Source: Mycolicibacterium sp. GF69 (GTDB lineage: Bacteria > Actinomycetota > Actinomycetes > Mycobacteriales > Mycobacteriaceae). Taken from it: 64,000 bases of DNA. Both the position numbers and the translations under genes were made by a program. How positions within the stretch are numbered: the stretch's first letter is position 1; each line of letters begins with the position of its first letter. This document shows positions 12,574 to 20,284 of this stretch, one piece after another. The stretch is taken from assembly GCF_003284965.1 (NCBI RefSeq), contig NZ_QMEW01000004.1, positions 62,001-126,000 on the forward strand, written 5' to 3'. Under the pieces are notes generated by a model. It had not been told where the DNA came from and made no database searches. It worked only from the letters and a program-made list of their open reading frames with translations.

Positions 12574-12977
12574 ATGCCACATTAGAAACGCCTGTCACAA
12601 CCGTCACAATCACCGGCCGCGCGACACGCCCGAATGCGGATGACCAGCGAGAATTTTCTTTTTTGTCGGCTCGGTCGGGTCGCGATGTGGCGGAGGTCAC
12701 GCGCCGAGCGGGTGAAAACGACCGGCTCGCGGCCCGAAATACCTTGATATACAGGCAGTTCCGGCGGGAAGAGGTGTGATTTCACCGTTTCGGGCGTCGA
12801 ATTGCGTGCTGTGCTCCGAGTGCGCGAGCGCCCTACAAGCTGGGCTTTTGATGCCGTAACGAGGGGGTGGCGTTCGCTTTAGTCAGCCTGCGTGGGTACG
12901 GTCGTCGTCGCTGGCTGTTCTGGATTTTCCTACCAGCCGAGGCAGTAAATATTGATGGTGTAGAGACGGAGGAACTC
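12552..12977. other. 426-nt intergenic region upstream of mihF
   Basis: M. tuberculosis carries a PE/PPE pair here; this window does not. No convincing gene is present. The region holds a direct repeat of GTCACAA at 12594-12600 and 12603-12609, a T-rich tract near 12652-12665 and an AT-rich stretch near 12946-12957 close to mihF. A frame in phase with mihF is open from 12867 but lacks coding character. The region probably contains the mihF promoter and an untranslated leader; I cannot fix the promoter. Confidence 0.5.
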
Positions 12978-13295
12978 GTGGCCCTTCCCCAGTTGACCGA
13001 CGAACAGCGCGCGGCCGCGTTGGAGAAGGCTGCCGCCGCACGTCGAGCCAGAGCCGAATTGAAGGACCGGCTCAAGCGCGGCGGTACCAACCTCAAGCAG
13101 GTGCTCAAGGATGCCGAGACCGATGAGGTCCTGGGCAAGATGAAGGTTTCTGCGCTTCTGGAGGCGTTGCCGAAGGTGGGCAAGGTCAAGGCGCAGGAGA
13201 TCATGACCGAACTCGAGATCGCGCCGACTCGCCGGTTGCGTGGCCTCGGCGATCGCCAGCGCAAGGCGCTGCTGGAAAAGTTCGACCAGTCCTAG
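12978..13295 (+). CDS. mihF: Mycobacterial integration host factor (mIHF)
   Basis: This 105-residue nucleoid-associated protein is essential in mycobacteria and binds DNA without sequence IHF homology. The sequence [20 protein letters not shown], an N-terminal helix rich in Arg/Lys, is followed by the helix-two-turn-helix region [20 protein letters not shown] and [14 protein letters not shown] at the end. I chose the GTG at 12978 because it has GGAGG 5-9 nt upstream and gives the protein length known to be functional; a 37-codon upstream extension is possible but unlikely. gmk starts 10 nt downstream, so the two are probably co-transcribed. Confidence 0.95.
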   Translation: MALPQLTDEQRAAALEKAAAARRARAELKDRLKRGGTNLKQVLKDAETDEVLGKMKVSALLEALPKVGKVKAQEIMTELEIAPTRRLRGLGDRQRKALLEKFDQS

Positions 13296-13305
13296 GCGCA
13301 GAAGT

Positions 13306-13881
13306 TTGAGCGCCGGCCGAGGGGCCGGCCGGGTAGTTGTGCTGTCCGGCCCCTCAGCCGTCGGGAAGTCGACCGTCGTTCGCTGTCTGCGCGAACGCCT
13401 TCCCGACCTGCATTTCAGCGTGTCCGTGACCACTCGGGCCCCGCGGCCCGGCGAGGTCGACGGCGTCGATTACTCATTCGTAACACCTGACCGATTCCGA
13501 GACCTGATCGCCCGCGGCGATCTTCTCGAATGGGCGGAGATTCACGGCGGCCTACACCGCTCCGGCACCCCGGCCCAGCCCGTCCGCGATGCCGTCGCAG
13601 CGGGCAGACCCGTTCTAATCGAGGTGGATCTGGCGGGCGCGCGCGCCGTCAAGAACGCCATGCCCGAGGCGCTCACCGTCTTTCTCGCCCCGCCCAGCTG
13701 GGCGGAACTCGAGAGCCGGCTGAGGCGGCGCGGGACCGAGAGCCCGGAGGCGATGGAACGCCGCCTGGCGACCGCGCGAGCCGAATTGGCCGCGCAGGGC
13801 GACTTCGACACGGTCGTCGTGAACAGTCAATTGGAGTCTGCCTGCGCCGAATTGGTATCCTTGCTGGTGGCCCACCGATAA
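13306..13881 (+). CDS. gmk: Guanylate kinase
   Basis: The 191-residue enzyme phosphorylates GMP to GDP. The P-loop GPSAVGKST is at residues 15-23 and the GMP-binding segment [15 protein letters not shown] follows; the lid and C-terminal helices are present. I selected TTG at 13306, giving [15 protein letters not shown]. The frame is open upstream, but that would run into mihF. The exact start is uncertain by a few codons because the ribosome site (GCAGAAG) is weak. The N-terminus is about 17 residues shorter than in M. tuberculosis. Confidence 0.93.
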   Translation: MSAGRGAGRVVVLSGPSAVGKSTVVRCLRERLPDLHFSVSVTTRAPRPGEVDGVDYSFVTPDRFRDLIARGDLLEWAEIHGGLHRSGTPAQPVRDAVAAGRPVLIEVDLAGARAVKNAMPEALTVFLAPPSWAELESRLRRRGTESPEAMERRLATARAELAAQGDFDTVVVNSQLESACAELVSLLVAHR

Positions 13882-13954
13882 CGACACGCCGGTATGGCGC
13901 CGACGGGCCCGACAGCTACCCAGCATCCAGCCAAACCGCCAGGAGATTTTCTAC

Positions 13955-14281
13955 GTGAGCACCCCGCACGCCGACGCGCAGCTGACCGCTGTCGACGACA
14001 TCGACACGTCCATCGACGTTTCAGCCAGCGCCTACGACACGCCGCTGGGCATCACCAATCCGCCGATCGACGAGCTGCTCGACCGCGCGTCGAGCAAGTA
14101 TGCGCTGGTCATCTACGCCGCCAAGCGTGCGCGTCAGATCAACGACTACTACAACCAACTCGGCGACGGCATCCTCGAATACGTCGGCCCGCTGGTGGAG
14201 CCCGGCCTGCAGGAGAAGCCGCTTTCGATCGCGTTGCGCGAGATCCACAGCGACCTGCTCGAGCACACCGAAGGCGAGTAG
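13955..14281 (+). CDS. rpoZ: RNA polymerase omega subunit
   Basis: This 108-residue protein is the small omega chain that helps assemble beta' into RNA polymerase. The core motif [20 protein letters not shown] and the following [16 protein letters not shown] are typical. An N-terminal acidic extension of about 25 residues, before the conserved part, is common in actinobacteria. The start is GTG at 13955, preceded by AGGAG. It sits between gmk and coaBC, the conserved bacterial order. Confidence 0.96.
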   Translation: MSTPHADAQLTAVDDIDTSIDVSASAYDTPLGITNPPIDELLDRASSKYALVIYAAKRARQINDYYNQLGDGILEYVGPLVEPGLQEKPLSIALREIHSDLLEHTEGE

Positions 14282-14311
14282 CAACCAGCGAGTCATAGGG
14301 GAGCGGCCGCC

Positions 14312-15559
14312 ATGGAGCCCAAGCGGATCATCGTCGGCGTCGCCGGTGGTATCGCGGCCTACAAGGCGGCGACCATGGTCAGGCAGCTCACCGAGGCCGG
14401 CCACACCGTCCGCGTCGTGCCCACCGAGTCCGCGCTGCGGTTCATCGGTGCGGCCACCTTTGAAGCGCTCTCCGGTAACCCCGTCCACACGGGCGTCTGG
14501 GACGACGTACATGAGGTCCCTCACGTCCGCTTCGGCCAGGAAGCCGACCTCGTCGTCGTCGCGCCGGCCACCGCGGACCTCCTGGCGCGTGCCGTGGCGG
14601 GTAGGGCCGACGACCTGCTGACCGCCACGCTGCTGACGGCGCGCTGCCCGGTGCTGTTCGTCCCGGCCATGCACACCGAGATGTGGTTTCACCCGGCGAC
14701 CGTGGAGAACGTCGCCACGTTGCGGCGGCGCGGTGCCGTTGTGCTCGAACCCGCGTCGGGCCGGCTGACCGGATCCGACAGCGGTGCGGGCCGGCTACCC
14801 GAAGCCGAGGAGATCACCACGCTGGCTCAGCTCCTGCTGACCAGGGGCGACGCGCTGCCCTACGACCTGTCCGGCGTCAAGGTGCTGGTGTCGGCCGGTG
14901 GCACCCGCGAGCCGATCGACCCCGTCCGGTTCATCGGCAACCGCAGTTCGGGCAAGCAGGGTTACGCGATGGCCCGTGTCATGGCCCAGCGCGGCGCCGA
15001 CGTCACGCTGATCGCCGGCAACACCGCGGGGTTGATCGACCCGGCCGGCGTGGACGTCGTGCACATCGGCTCGGCGGCCCAACTTAAGGACGCCGTCTCC
15101 AAACACGCTCCGGACGCCCACGTGCTGGTGATGGCCGCCGCTGTCGCCGACTTCCGGCCGACGCAGATGCAGACCGCCAAGATCAAGAAGTCCGCCGACC
15201 CCGACGCCGCCCCGACCATCGAGCTGACCCGCACCGAGGACGTGCTGGCGGGTACGGTGCGGGCCCGCGCCGACGGCCAGCTCCCCAATATGCGCGCGAT
15301 CGTCGGGTTCGCTGCCGAGACCGGCGATGCCAACGGCGACGTGCTCCACCACGCCCGCGCGAAGCTACAGCGCAAGGGATGTGATTTGCTCGTGGTCAAC
15401 GCCGTGGGCGAGAATCGGGCGTTCGAGGTGGACAACAACGACGGCTGGCTGCTCGCGGCCGACGGCACCGAGTCCGCTTTGGAGCATGGGTCGAAAACTC
15501 TGATGGCCAGCCGTATCGTGGACGCGATCGTGGCCTTCCTGCAGAGCGGGGGCGGGTAG
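14312..15559 (+). CDS. coaBC: Bifunctional phosphopantothenoylcysteine decarboxylase / phosphopantothenate-cysteine ligase
   Basis: The 415-residue CoaBC carries out two steps of coenzyme A synthesis. The N-terminal CoaC flavoprotein domain (to about residue 185) starts with [12 protein letters not shown]. It contains the PAMHTEMW substrate-binding motif, where family members often have Asn in place of the His, a form also seen in mycobacteria. The C-terminal CoaB ligase domain has SAGGTREPIDPVRFIGNRSSG and later MAAAVADFRP plus the AKIKK loop. Length is normal. Spaced 30 nt after rpoZ; probably the same transcript. Confidence 0.96.
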   Translation: MEPKRIIVGVAGGIAAYKAATMVRQLTEAGHTVRVVPTESALRFIGAATFEALSGNPVHTGVWDDVHEVPHVRFGQEADLVVVAPATADLLARAVAGRADDLLTATLLTARCPVLFVPAMHTEMWFHPATVENVATLRRRGAVVLEPASGRLTGSDSGAGRLPEAEEITTLAQLLLTRGDALPYDLSGVKVLVSAGGTREPIDPVRFIGNRSSGKQGYAMARVMAQRGADVTLIAGNTAGLIDPAGVDVVHIGSAAQLKDAVSKHAPDAHVLVMAAAVADFRPTQMQTAKIKKSADPDAAPTIELTRTEDVLAGTVRARADGQLPNMRAIVGFAAETGDANGDVLHHARAKLQRKGCDLLVVNAVGENRAFEVDNNDGWLLAADGTESALEHGSKTLMASRIVDAIVAFLQSGGG

Positions 15560-15613
15560 CCCGAATCACGTATCTGGCTGCGTGAAAGGCTTGCGCGCGA
15601 CCGAAGTACCCGC

Positions 15614-15642
15614 TTGGGTGCAACAGGGCACACCGATAACTT
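15614..15642 (+). promoter_or_regulatory. Predicted metK promoter
   Basis: TTGGGT (15614-15619), a 17-nt spacer and TAACTT (15637-15642) fit a mycobacterial SigA-type promoter with the -10 pattern TANNNT. Transcription would begin near 15649, leaving a leader of about 40 nt with GGAAGGA before the GTG. I looked for a SAM riboswitch in the 129-nt gap and saw none. Confidence 0.4.
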
Positions 15643-15688
15643 GAAGAACTAACTATCTCGAAATGACTTTGAGCGGAAGGAACACCCC

Positions 15689-16897
15689 GTGAGTGAAGCT
15701 CGGCTGTTCACCAGTGAATCGGTAACCGAGGGCCACCCCGACAAGATCTGCGACGCGATCAGCGATTCGGTGCTCGACGCGTTGCTCGCCGACGATCCCA
15801 AGTCGCGCGTCGCGGTGGAGACACTGGTAACGACCGGGCAGGTGCACGTCGTCGGCGAGGTGACGACGACGGCCAAGGAAGCCTTCGCCGACATCACCAA
15901 CACCGTGCGGGCGCGCATCCTGGACATCGGCTATGACTCCTCGGAGAAGGGCTTCGACGGTGAGACCTGCGGGGTCAACATCGGCATCGGCGCACAGTCG
16001 CCCGATATCGCCATGGGCGTCGACACCGCGCACGAGACCCGCGTCGAGGGTGCCGGCGACCCGCTCGACCTGCAGGGTGCCGGCGACCAGGGCCTGATGT
16101 TCGGCTACGCGATCAAGGACACGCCCGAGTTGATGCCGCTGCCGATCGCGCTCGCGCACCGGCTGTCGCGCCGACTGACCGAGGTCCGCAAGAGCGGCGT
16201 GCTCGACTACCTGCGGCCCGACGGGAAGACCCAGGTCACCGTGCAGTACGACGGCTACACGCCGGTTCGCCTGGACACCGTGGTGCTCTCGACCCAGCAC
16301 GCCGCCGGAATCGACCTGGAGGCGACGCTGACCCCGGACATCCGCGAGAAGGTCGTCAACACCGTGCTGGCCGACCTGAACCACGACACGATGGACACCT
16401 CCGACTTCCGGCTGCTGGTCAACCCGACCGGCAAGTTCGTGCTCGGCGGCCCAATGGGCGACGCGGGCCTGACGGGACGCAAGATCATCGTCGACACCTA
16501 CGGCGGCTGGGCCCGTCACGGCGGCGGCGCGTTCTCCGGTAAGGATCCGTCCAAGGTGGACCGGTCCGCGGCCTACGCGATGCGCTGGGTGGCGAAAAAC
16601 GTCGTCGCAGCGGGGCTGGCCGAGCGGGTCGAGGTCCAGGTGGCCTACGCGATCGGCAAGGCCGCCCCGGTCGGGCTGTTCGTCGAGACGTTCGGCACCG
16701 CGACCGTCGACCCGACCCGTATCGAGAAGGCCATCACCTCGGTGTTCGATCTACGCCCCGGCGCCATCGTGCGCGACCTGGATCTGCTGCGGCCGATCTA
16801 CGCGCAGACCGCCGCGTACGGCCACTTCGGCCGCACCGACGTCGAGCTGCCGTGGGAGCAGCTCAACAAGGTCGACGAGCTCAAGGCCTCGGTCTAG
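15689..16897 (+). CDS. metK: S-adenosylmethionine synthetase
   Basis: The 402-residue enzyme makes SAM from methionine and ATP. The N-terminal [17 protein letters not shown] motif with the ATP-binding His and Asp, the central [12 protein letters not shown] hexapeptide region and the later [16 protein letters not shown] phosphate loop are all present. The GTG start at 15689 has GGAAGGA about 8 nt upstream. Length matches the family. Transcription probably ends at the long hairpin 3 nt after the stop. Confidence 0.98.
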   Translation: MSEARLFTSESVTEGHPDKICDAISDSVLDALLADDPKSRVAVETLVTTGQVHVVGEVTTTAKEAFADITNTVRARILDIGYDSSEKGFDGETCGVNIGIGAQSPDIAMGVDTAHETRVEGAGDPLDLQGAGDQGLMFGYAIKDTPELMPLPIALAHRLSRRLTEVRKSGVLDYLRPDGKTQVTVQYDGYTPVRLDTVVLSTQHAAGIDLEATLTPDIREKVVNTVLADLNHDTMDTSDFRLLVNPTGKFVLGGPMGDAGLTGRKIIVDTYGGWARHGGGAFSGKDPSKVDRSAAYAMRWVAKNVVAAGLAERVEVQVAYAIGKAAPVGLFVETFGTATVDPTRIEKAITSVFDLRPGAIVRDLDLLRPIYAQTAAYGHFGRTDVELPWEQLNKVDELKASV

Positions 16898-16900
16898 TAG

Positions 16901-16951
16901 CGATTTGTGGAGTCGCACCGGCGGTGAGCGCCGGTGACACTCCACAAATCG
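16901..16951. terminator. 51-nt two-tier palindrome between convergent metK and monooxygenase genes
   Basis: A 13-bp perfect outer stem (16901-16913 with 16939-16951) and an 8-bp perfect inner stem (CACCGGCG with CGCCGGTG, 16916-16923 and 16929-16936) are separated by a 2x2 mismatch, with a 5-nt loop. It fills the 58-nt gap between two convergent genes and is symmetric, so it can act as a terminator for both strands. The A/T-rich outer ends (GATTTG/CAAATC) give short U-tracts on either transcript. Confidence 0.75.
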
Positions 16952-16955
16952 CGGG

Positions 16956-18434
16956 TCAACTGAACGTGTAATCGCTCAGCGGGAAGCGGCGGCTGCGCCA
17001 CATCGCCTCGAGCGTGGTCGTCGGCCGTAGCGGCGCGTCGCCGTTCTTGTCGAAGTAGTAGCTGTTGGCCTGTTTGCAGCTGTCCTGCCAGAAGATCTGC
17101 CGGTGGCGCTTGCGCATCATCTCGGCGAAGTAGCGGTCGTTGGCCTCCTGGGTCACCTCGACCCGGCGTGCGTGCTTGCGCCGGGCCTGTTCGAGGCAGC
17201 GCACGATGTGGTGCGTCTGGGTCTCGATCAGCGCGAAGTACGACGAGCCGACGTAGCCGTAGGGCCCGAACACGGTGAAGAAGTTGGGGAAGCCGGGCAC
17301 GCTGACCCCTTCGTAGGCCTGCAGTCGGTGCTCCTGCCAGTGCCGGCTCCAAGAGCGGCCGCCCGCGCCGGTGACCGGATAGGTCGGCATGTCGTCGGCA
17401 TCCATCACCCGGAATCCGGTAGCCAGGATCAGCACGTCGACCTCGCGGGTCATGCCGTCGGCGGTGGCGACTCCCGAACCGGTGATCTTGTCGATCGGCT
17501 CGGTGACCAACTCCACGTTGTCGCGGTTGTACGTCGACAGATAGGTGTTGTGGAAACCGGGCCGCTTGCATCCGACCGCGTAGCGCGGCGTGAGCTTTTC
17601 GCGAACCTCGGGGTCGTCGACCTGCTTGCGCAGATACGCCTCGCCGACCTTCGACATGTTCTTGGCCATCGGGTTGAGAGTGAAGTACTGGGCGGGCAGC
17701 GTGAAGGTCAACTCGACGTAGGCCTGGCTGAGCAGCCGTTGCACCACATGACCGCCCGGCAGCCGCATCATCCGCCGCGCGATCGGCGACAGCGACACGT
17801 CGAACTTCGGGAAACACCAGATGGGTGTGCGCTGAAAAACGTTGAGCTGCTTGACGACCGGTGCGATCTCGGGAATCACCTGCACCGCTGACGCGCCGGT
17901 CCCGATGACCGCGACCCGTTTGCCCGTCAAATCCTGTTCATGGTCCCAGCGCGCGGTGTGCATCGTGACGCCGGCGAACGAGTCGACCCCGTCGATGTCG
18001 GGCAGATTCGGGGTGATCAGGACGCCGCAAGCATTGATCAGGAACCGCGCGGTGACGGTCTGACCGGAGTCGAGTTCGATGCGCCAGAGGCTCTCGCCGT
18101 CGTCAAACGCTGCGCCGAGCACCTTGGTGTTGAAGCGGATCTTCGAGCGCAGGCCGTACTTGTCGACACAGTGCTCGGCGTAGGCCCGCAATTCGTGACC
18201 CGGCGCGTACGTGCGCGTCCAGTCCGGACTCTGCTCGAAGGAGAACTGGTAAGAGCACGACGGAATATCAACGGCGATACCGGGATAGGTGTTCCAGTAC
18301 CACGTCCCACCGGGCCCGTCGCCGGCCTCGATGATCGCATAGTCGCCGAGACCGGCTCTGTCGAGGTTGATTGCTGCGCCGATTCCGGAGAACCCGGCGC
18401 CGACGATGACGGTGTCGTGATCGGGATCTGTCAT
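16956..18434 (-). CDS. Flavin-binding Baeyer-Villiger-type monooxygenase
   Basis: This 492-residue protein corresponds by position to Rv1393c. The FAD Rossmann motif GAGFSG is at residues 12-17, a second dinucleotide (NADPH) motif is GTGASAVQ near 178, and between them lies the Baeyer-Villiger fingerprint FAGVTMHTARW (residues 153-163). Such enzymes insert oxygen next to ketones or oxidise S/N atoms using NADPH and O2. Mycobacteria hold many, some activating prodrugs such as ethionamide (EthA), but this one's substrate is unknown. The ATG start has GGGGAGG just upstream. No signal peptide, so cytoplasmic. It ends 5 nt from the metK-side palindrome. Confidence 0.9.
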   Translation of the reverse strand: MTDPDHDTVIVGAGFSGIGAAINLDRAGLGDYAIIEAGDGPGGTWYWNTYPGIAVDIPSCSYQFSFEQSPDWTRTYAPGHELRAYAEHCVDKYGLRSKIRFNTKVLGAAFDDGESLWRIELDSGQTVTARFLINACGVLITPNLPDIDGVDSFAGVTMHTARWDHEQDLTGKRVAVIGTGASAVQVIPEIAPVVKQLNVFQRTPIWCFPKFDVSLSPIARRMMRLPGGHVVQRLLSQAYVELTFTLPAQYFTLNPMAKNMSKVGEAYLRKQVDDPEVREKLTPRYAVGCKRPGFHNTYLSTYNRDNVELVTEPIDKITGSGVATADGMTREVDVLILATGFRVMDADDMPTYPVTGAGGRSWSRHWQEHRLQAYEGVSVPGFPNFFTVFGPYGYVGSSYFALIETQTHHIVRCLEQARRKHARRVEVTQEANDRYFAEMMRKRHRQIFWQDSCKQANSYYFDKNGDAPLRPTTTLEAMWRSRRFPLSDYTFS

Positions 18435-18585
18435 TGGGCCTCCCCAGTGCCGCTCAGCCTGGGCTCACCGTACCCCGCAGGACGGCCGTCCATCGGCGGG
18501 ATTCTGCGGCCAGGGCTGTGGAAGGCGCGGGCGCCCAACAGCCGTGTGCGCAGTATTCGCGTATTGCGGTGCGCGCCGAAAGTGC

Positions 18586-19548
18586 TCACGCAGAGTGCAA
18601 GGCGGTGCGCAGCGCGCTCAATCCCCGTTCGGTGGCCTCCGTGGCCGCGGGCACCACGCCGGCATACCCGAGATACCCGTGAATCAGCGTCCTCGCGTTG
18701 TGCAGTTCGACGGGAACCCCGGCGGCCGAGAGTAATTCGGCATACCGGGCGCCGTCGTCGCGCAACGGGTCATGTCCTGCGACGGCGATGTAGGCCGGCG
18801 GCAGGCCCGTGAGGTCCGTTGCGCGCGCGGGCGCCAGCGTCGCGGGCATATTCGACAGATCCATGTCCGCGACGTACCACCGCGAGAAGCTACTGGCCGC
18901 CTCGGTGGTCAGGACCGGCGCGCGGGCGTTCTCAGTGAACGACGGCAGCGACAGGTCGAACGTCGTCGACGGATACCACAGCAGTTGGAAGCGGAGCGCC
19001 GGACCGCCAGCGTCACGCGCCAGCTGCGCCACCACCGCGGCGAGGTTGCCACCTGCCGAATCGCCCGCCACCGCGAGTCGGCTCCCGTCGACCTGCAACT
19101 CGTCGGTGTGCGCGGCGACCCACTGCGTGACCGCCCATACGTCGTCGACGGCGGCGGGGTAGGGGTGCTCAGGCGCCAACCGGTAGTCGATGGAGATCAC
19201 CACCGCATCGGCGCCGGCCGCGTGCAGACGCGCAGTGCCGTCGTAGCTTTCGATGTCGCCGACCGACCAACCGCCGCCGTGGATGAACAGCACCACCGGA
19301 CGCGGCGTCTCGTGTGCGGTCGGCGGCCGGTACACCCGCACCGGGATGGGCCCGCCGGGCCCCTCGACCGTGCGGTCCTCGGTGCGCACCTCGGGATGGA
19401 CCTCGACACGCGGCAAGGCATTGAACCGCTGCCGCGCGGCCTGCACGCCTCCATCGGTTGTCAACTGGAACGGCACTTTCTCAAGTACCTTCAGCAGAAT
19501 GGCGTCTATGGGTTCGGGGCTGGCCGGCCCTACGTCAGCGACGGACAT
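18586..19548 (-). CDS. Alpha/beta-hydrolase esterase of the hormone-sensitive lipase family (LipH/LipI-like)
   Basis: The 320-residue enzyme has the HSL-family oxyanion motif HGGGW (residues 90-94), the nucleophile elbow GDSAGG (Ser164), an acid in AGHDPLRDD and the catalytic His in LIHGYLG. It corresponds by position to the Rv1399c/Rv1400c (lipH/lipI) pair of M. tuberculosis, here as one gene. Such enzymes cleave short-chain acyl esters in the cytoplasm. The ATG at 19548 is chosen because TACGGT lies 6 nt upstream of it; a GTG two codons earlier is possible. Its start codon overlaps that of the divergent neighbour. Confidence 0.9.
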   Translation of the reverse strand: MSVADVGPASPEPIDAILLKVLEKVPFQLTTDGGVQAARQRFNALPRVEVHPEVRTEDRTVEGPGGPIPVRVYRPPTAHETPRPVVLFIHGGGWSVGDIESYDGTARLHAAGADAVVISIDYRLAPEHPYPAAVDDVWAVTQWVAAHTDELQVDGSRLAVAGDSAGGNLAAVVAQLARDAGGPALRFQLLWYPSTTFDLSLPSFTENARAPVLTTEAASSFSRWYVADMDLSNMPATLAPARATDLTGLPPAYIAVAGHDPLRDDGARYAELLSAAGVPVELHNARTLIHGYLGYAGVVPAATEATERGLSALRTALHSA

Positions 19549-20284
19549 GAGCACACCGTACGTTCACCCGCGGACCCGGCTGCTGTGGGTGCTGGCCGCG
19601 GCCGTCGCCGCCTGCTACGGCGTGTTTTTGATCGTGACCGCCGTCCGGCTTCCCGGCGGTGCGGAGCTGACCGGCCAGTTCATGCTGCAGCCGGCGGTGA
19701 AGGCGGCAGCCGCGGTGCTGCTCGCGGCTGCCGCACTGCTCCACCCGATCGCCCGTGAACGTCGCTGGCTGGTTGCGGCCCTGCTGTTCTCAGCCGCGGG
19801 CGATTTCTTCCTGGCGCTGCCGTGGTGGGAGCCGTCGTTCGTGCTGGGGCTGGCGGCCTTTCTCGTCGCGCACCTGTGCTTTCTGGCCGCGCTGCTGCCA
19901 TTGGCCGCCCGTTCGGCGCCGCGGTTGGTGGCCGCTGCGGTGACGGTCGCGGCCTGCCTCGCCTTGCTGGTGTGGTTCTGGCCGGCGTTGATCGCCGAGG
20001 GTATGGCCGTGCCGGTCACGTTGTACATCGCGGTGCTCGGCGCGATGGTGTGCGCCGCGCTGCTGGCCCGTCTGCCGACGCCGTGGACCGCCATCGGCGC
20101 GGTCTGCTTCGCGGTGTCCGACGCGATGATCGGCATCTCCAAGTTCGTCCTTGCGCCTCCAGACACAGAGATGCTGGCCGTGCCGATCTGGTGGGTGTAT
20201 GCGTCCTCGCTGCTGCTCATCACCGCCGGGTTCTTCTTCGGCCGCGCCGCGCGGGCGTCACAGCCCTCTGCTACATCTTCGTAG
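19547..20284 (+). CDS. YhhN/TMEM86-family integral membrane protein (lysoplasmalogenase-like)
   Basis: The 245-residue protein is almost entirely hydrophobic, with seven to eight predicted transmembrane helices. Conserved polar positions sit in [12 protein letters not shown] and [17 protein letters not shown], the pair of Asp-containing segments typical of the YhhN family, which includes vertebrate lysoplasmalogenase TMEM86. It corresponds by position to Rv1401. The ATG shares bases with the start of the divergent esterase (CATG), and no ribosome-binding sequence is obvious. priA begins directly after the stop, so the pair is co-transcribed. Hydrolysis of vinyl-ether lipids is known for some relatives only; the role here is inferred. 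Confidence 0.85.
   Translation: MSTPYVHPRTRLLWVLAAAVAACYGVFLIVTAVRLPGGAELTGQFMLQPAVKAAAAVLLAAAALLHPIARERRWLVAALLFSAAGDFFLALPWWEPSFVLGLAAFLVAHLCFLAALLPLAARSAPRLVAAAVTVAACLALLVWFWPALIAEGMAVPVTLYIAVLGAMVCAALLARLPTPWTAIGAVCFAVSDAMIGISKFVLAPPDTEMLAVPIWWVYASSLLLITAGFFFGRAARASQPSATSS
19555..19560 (-). promoter_or_regulatory. -10 element of the LipH-like esterase (leaderless), inside the divergent gene
   Basis: On the minus strand TACGGT is followed by 6 nt and the ATG at 19548. The hexamer therefore lies within the first codons of the plus-strand YhhN-like gene. Confidence 0.45.

Noticed and set aside
12594..12609. A Crp-type site from the repeated GTCACAA
   Set aside because: The copies are direct, not inverted, so they do not form the TGTGA-N6-TCACA palindrome.
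12867..12977. An N-terminal extension of mihF
   Set aside because: The frame is open but its sequence does not look coding, and the GTG at 12978 has a good ribosome site and the known functional length.
15560..15688. A SAM riboswitch upstream of metK
   Set aside because: The 129-nt gap lacks recognisable SAM aptamer stems; a simple promoter and leader explain it.
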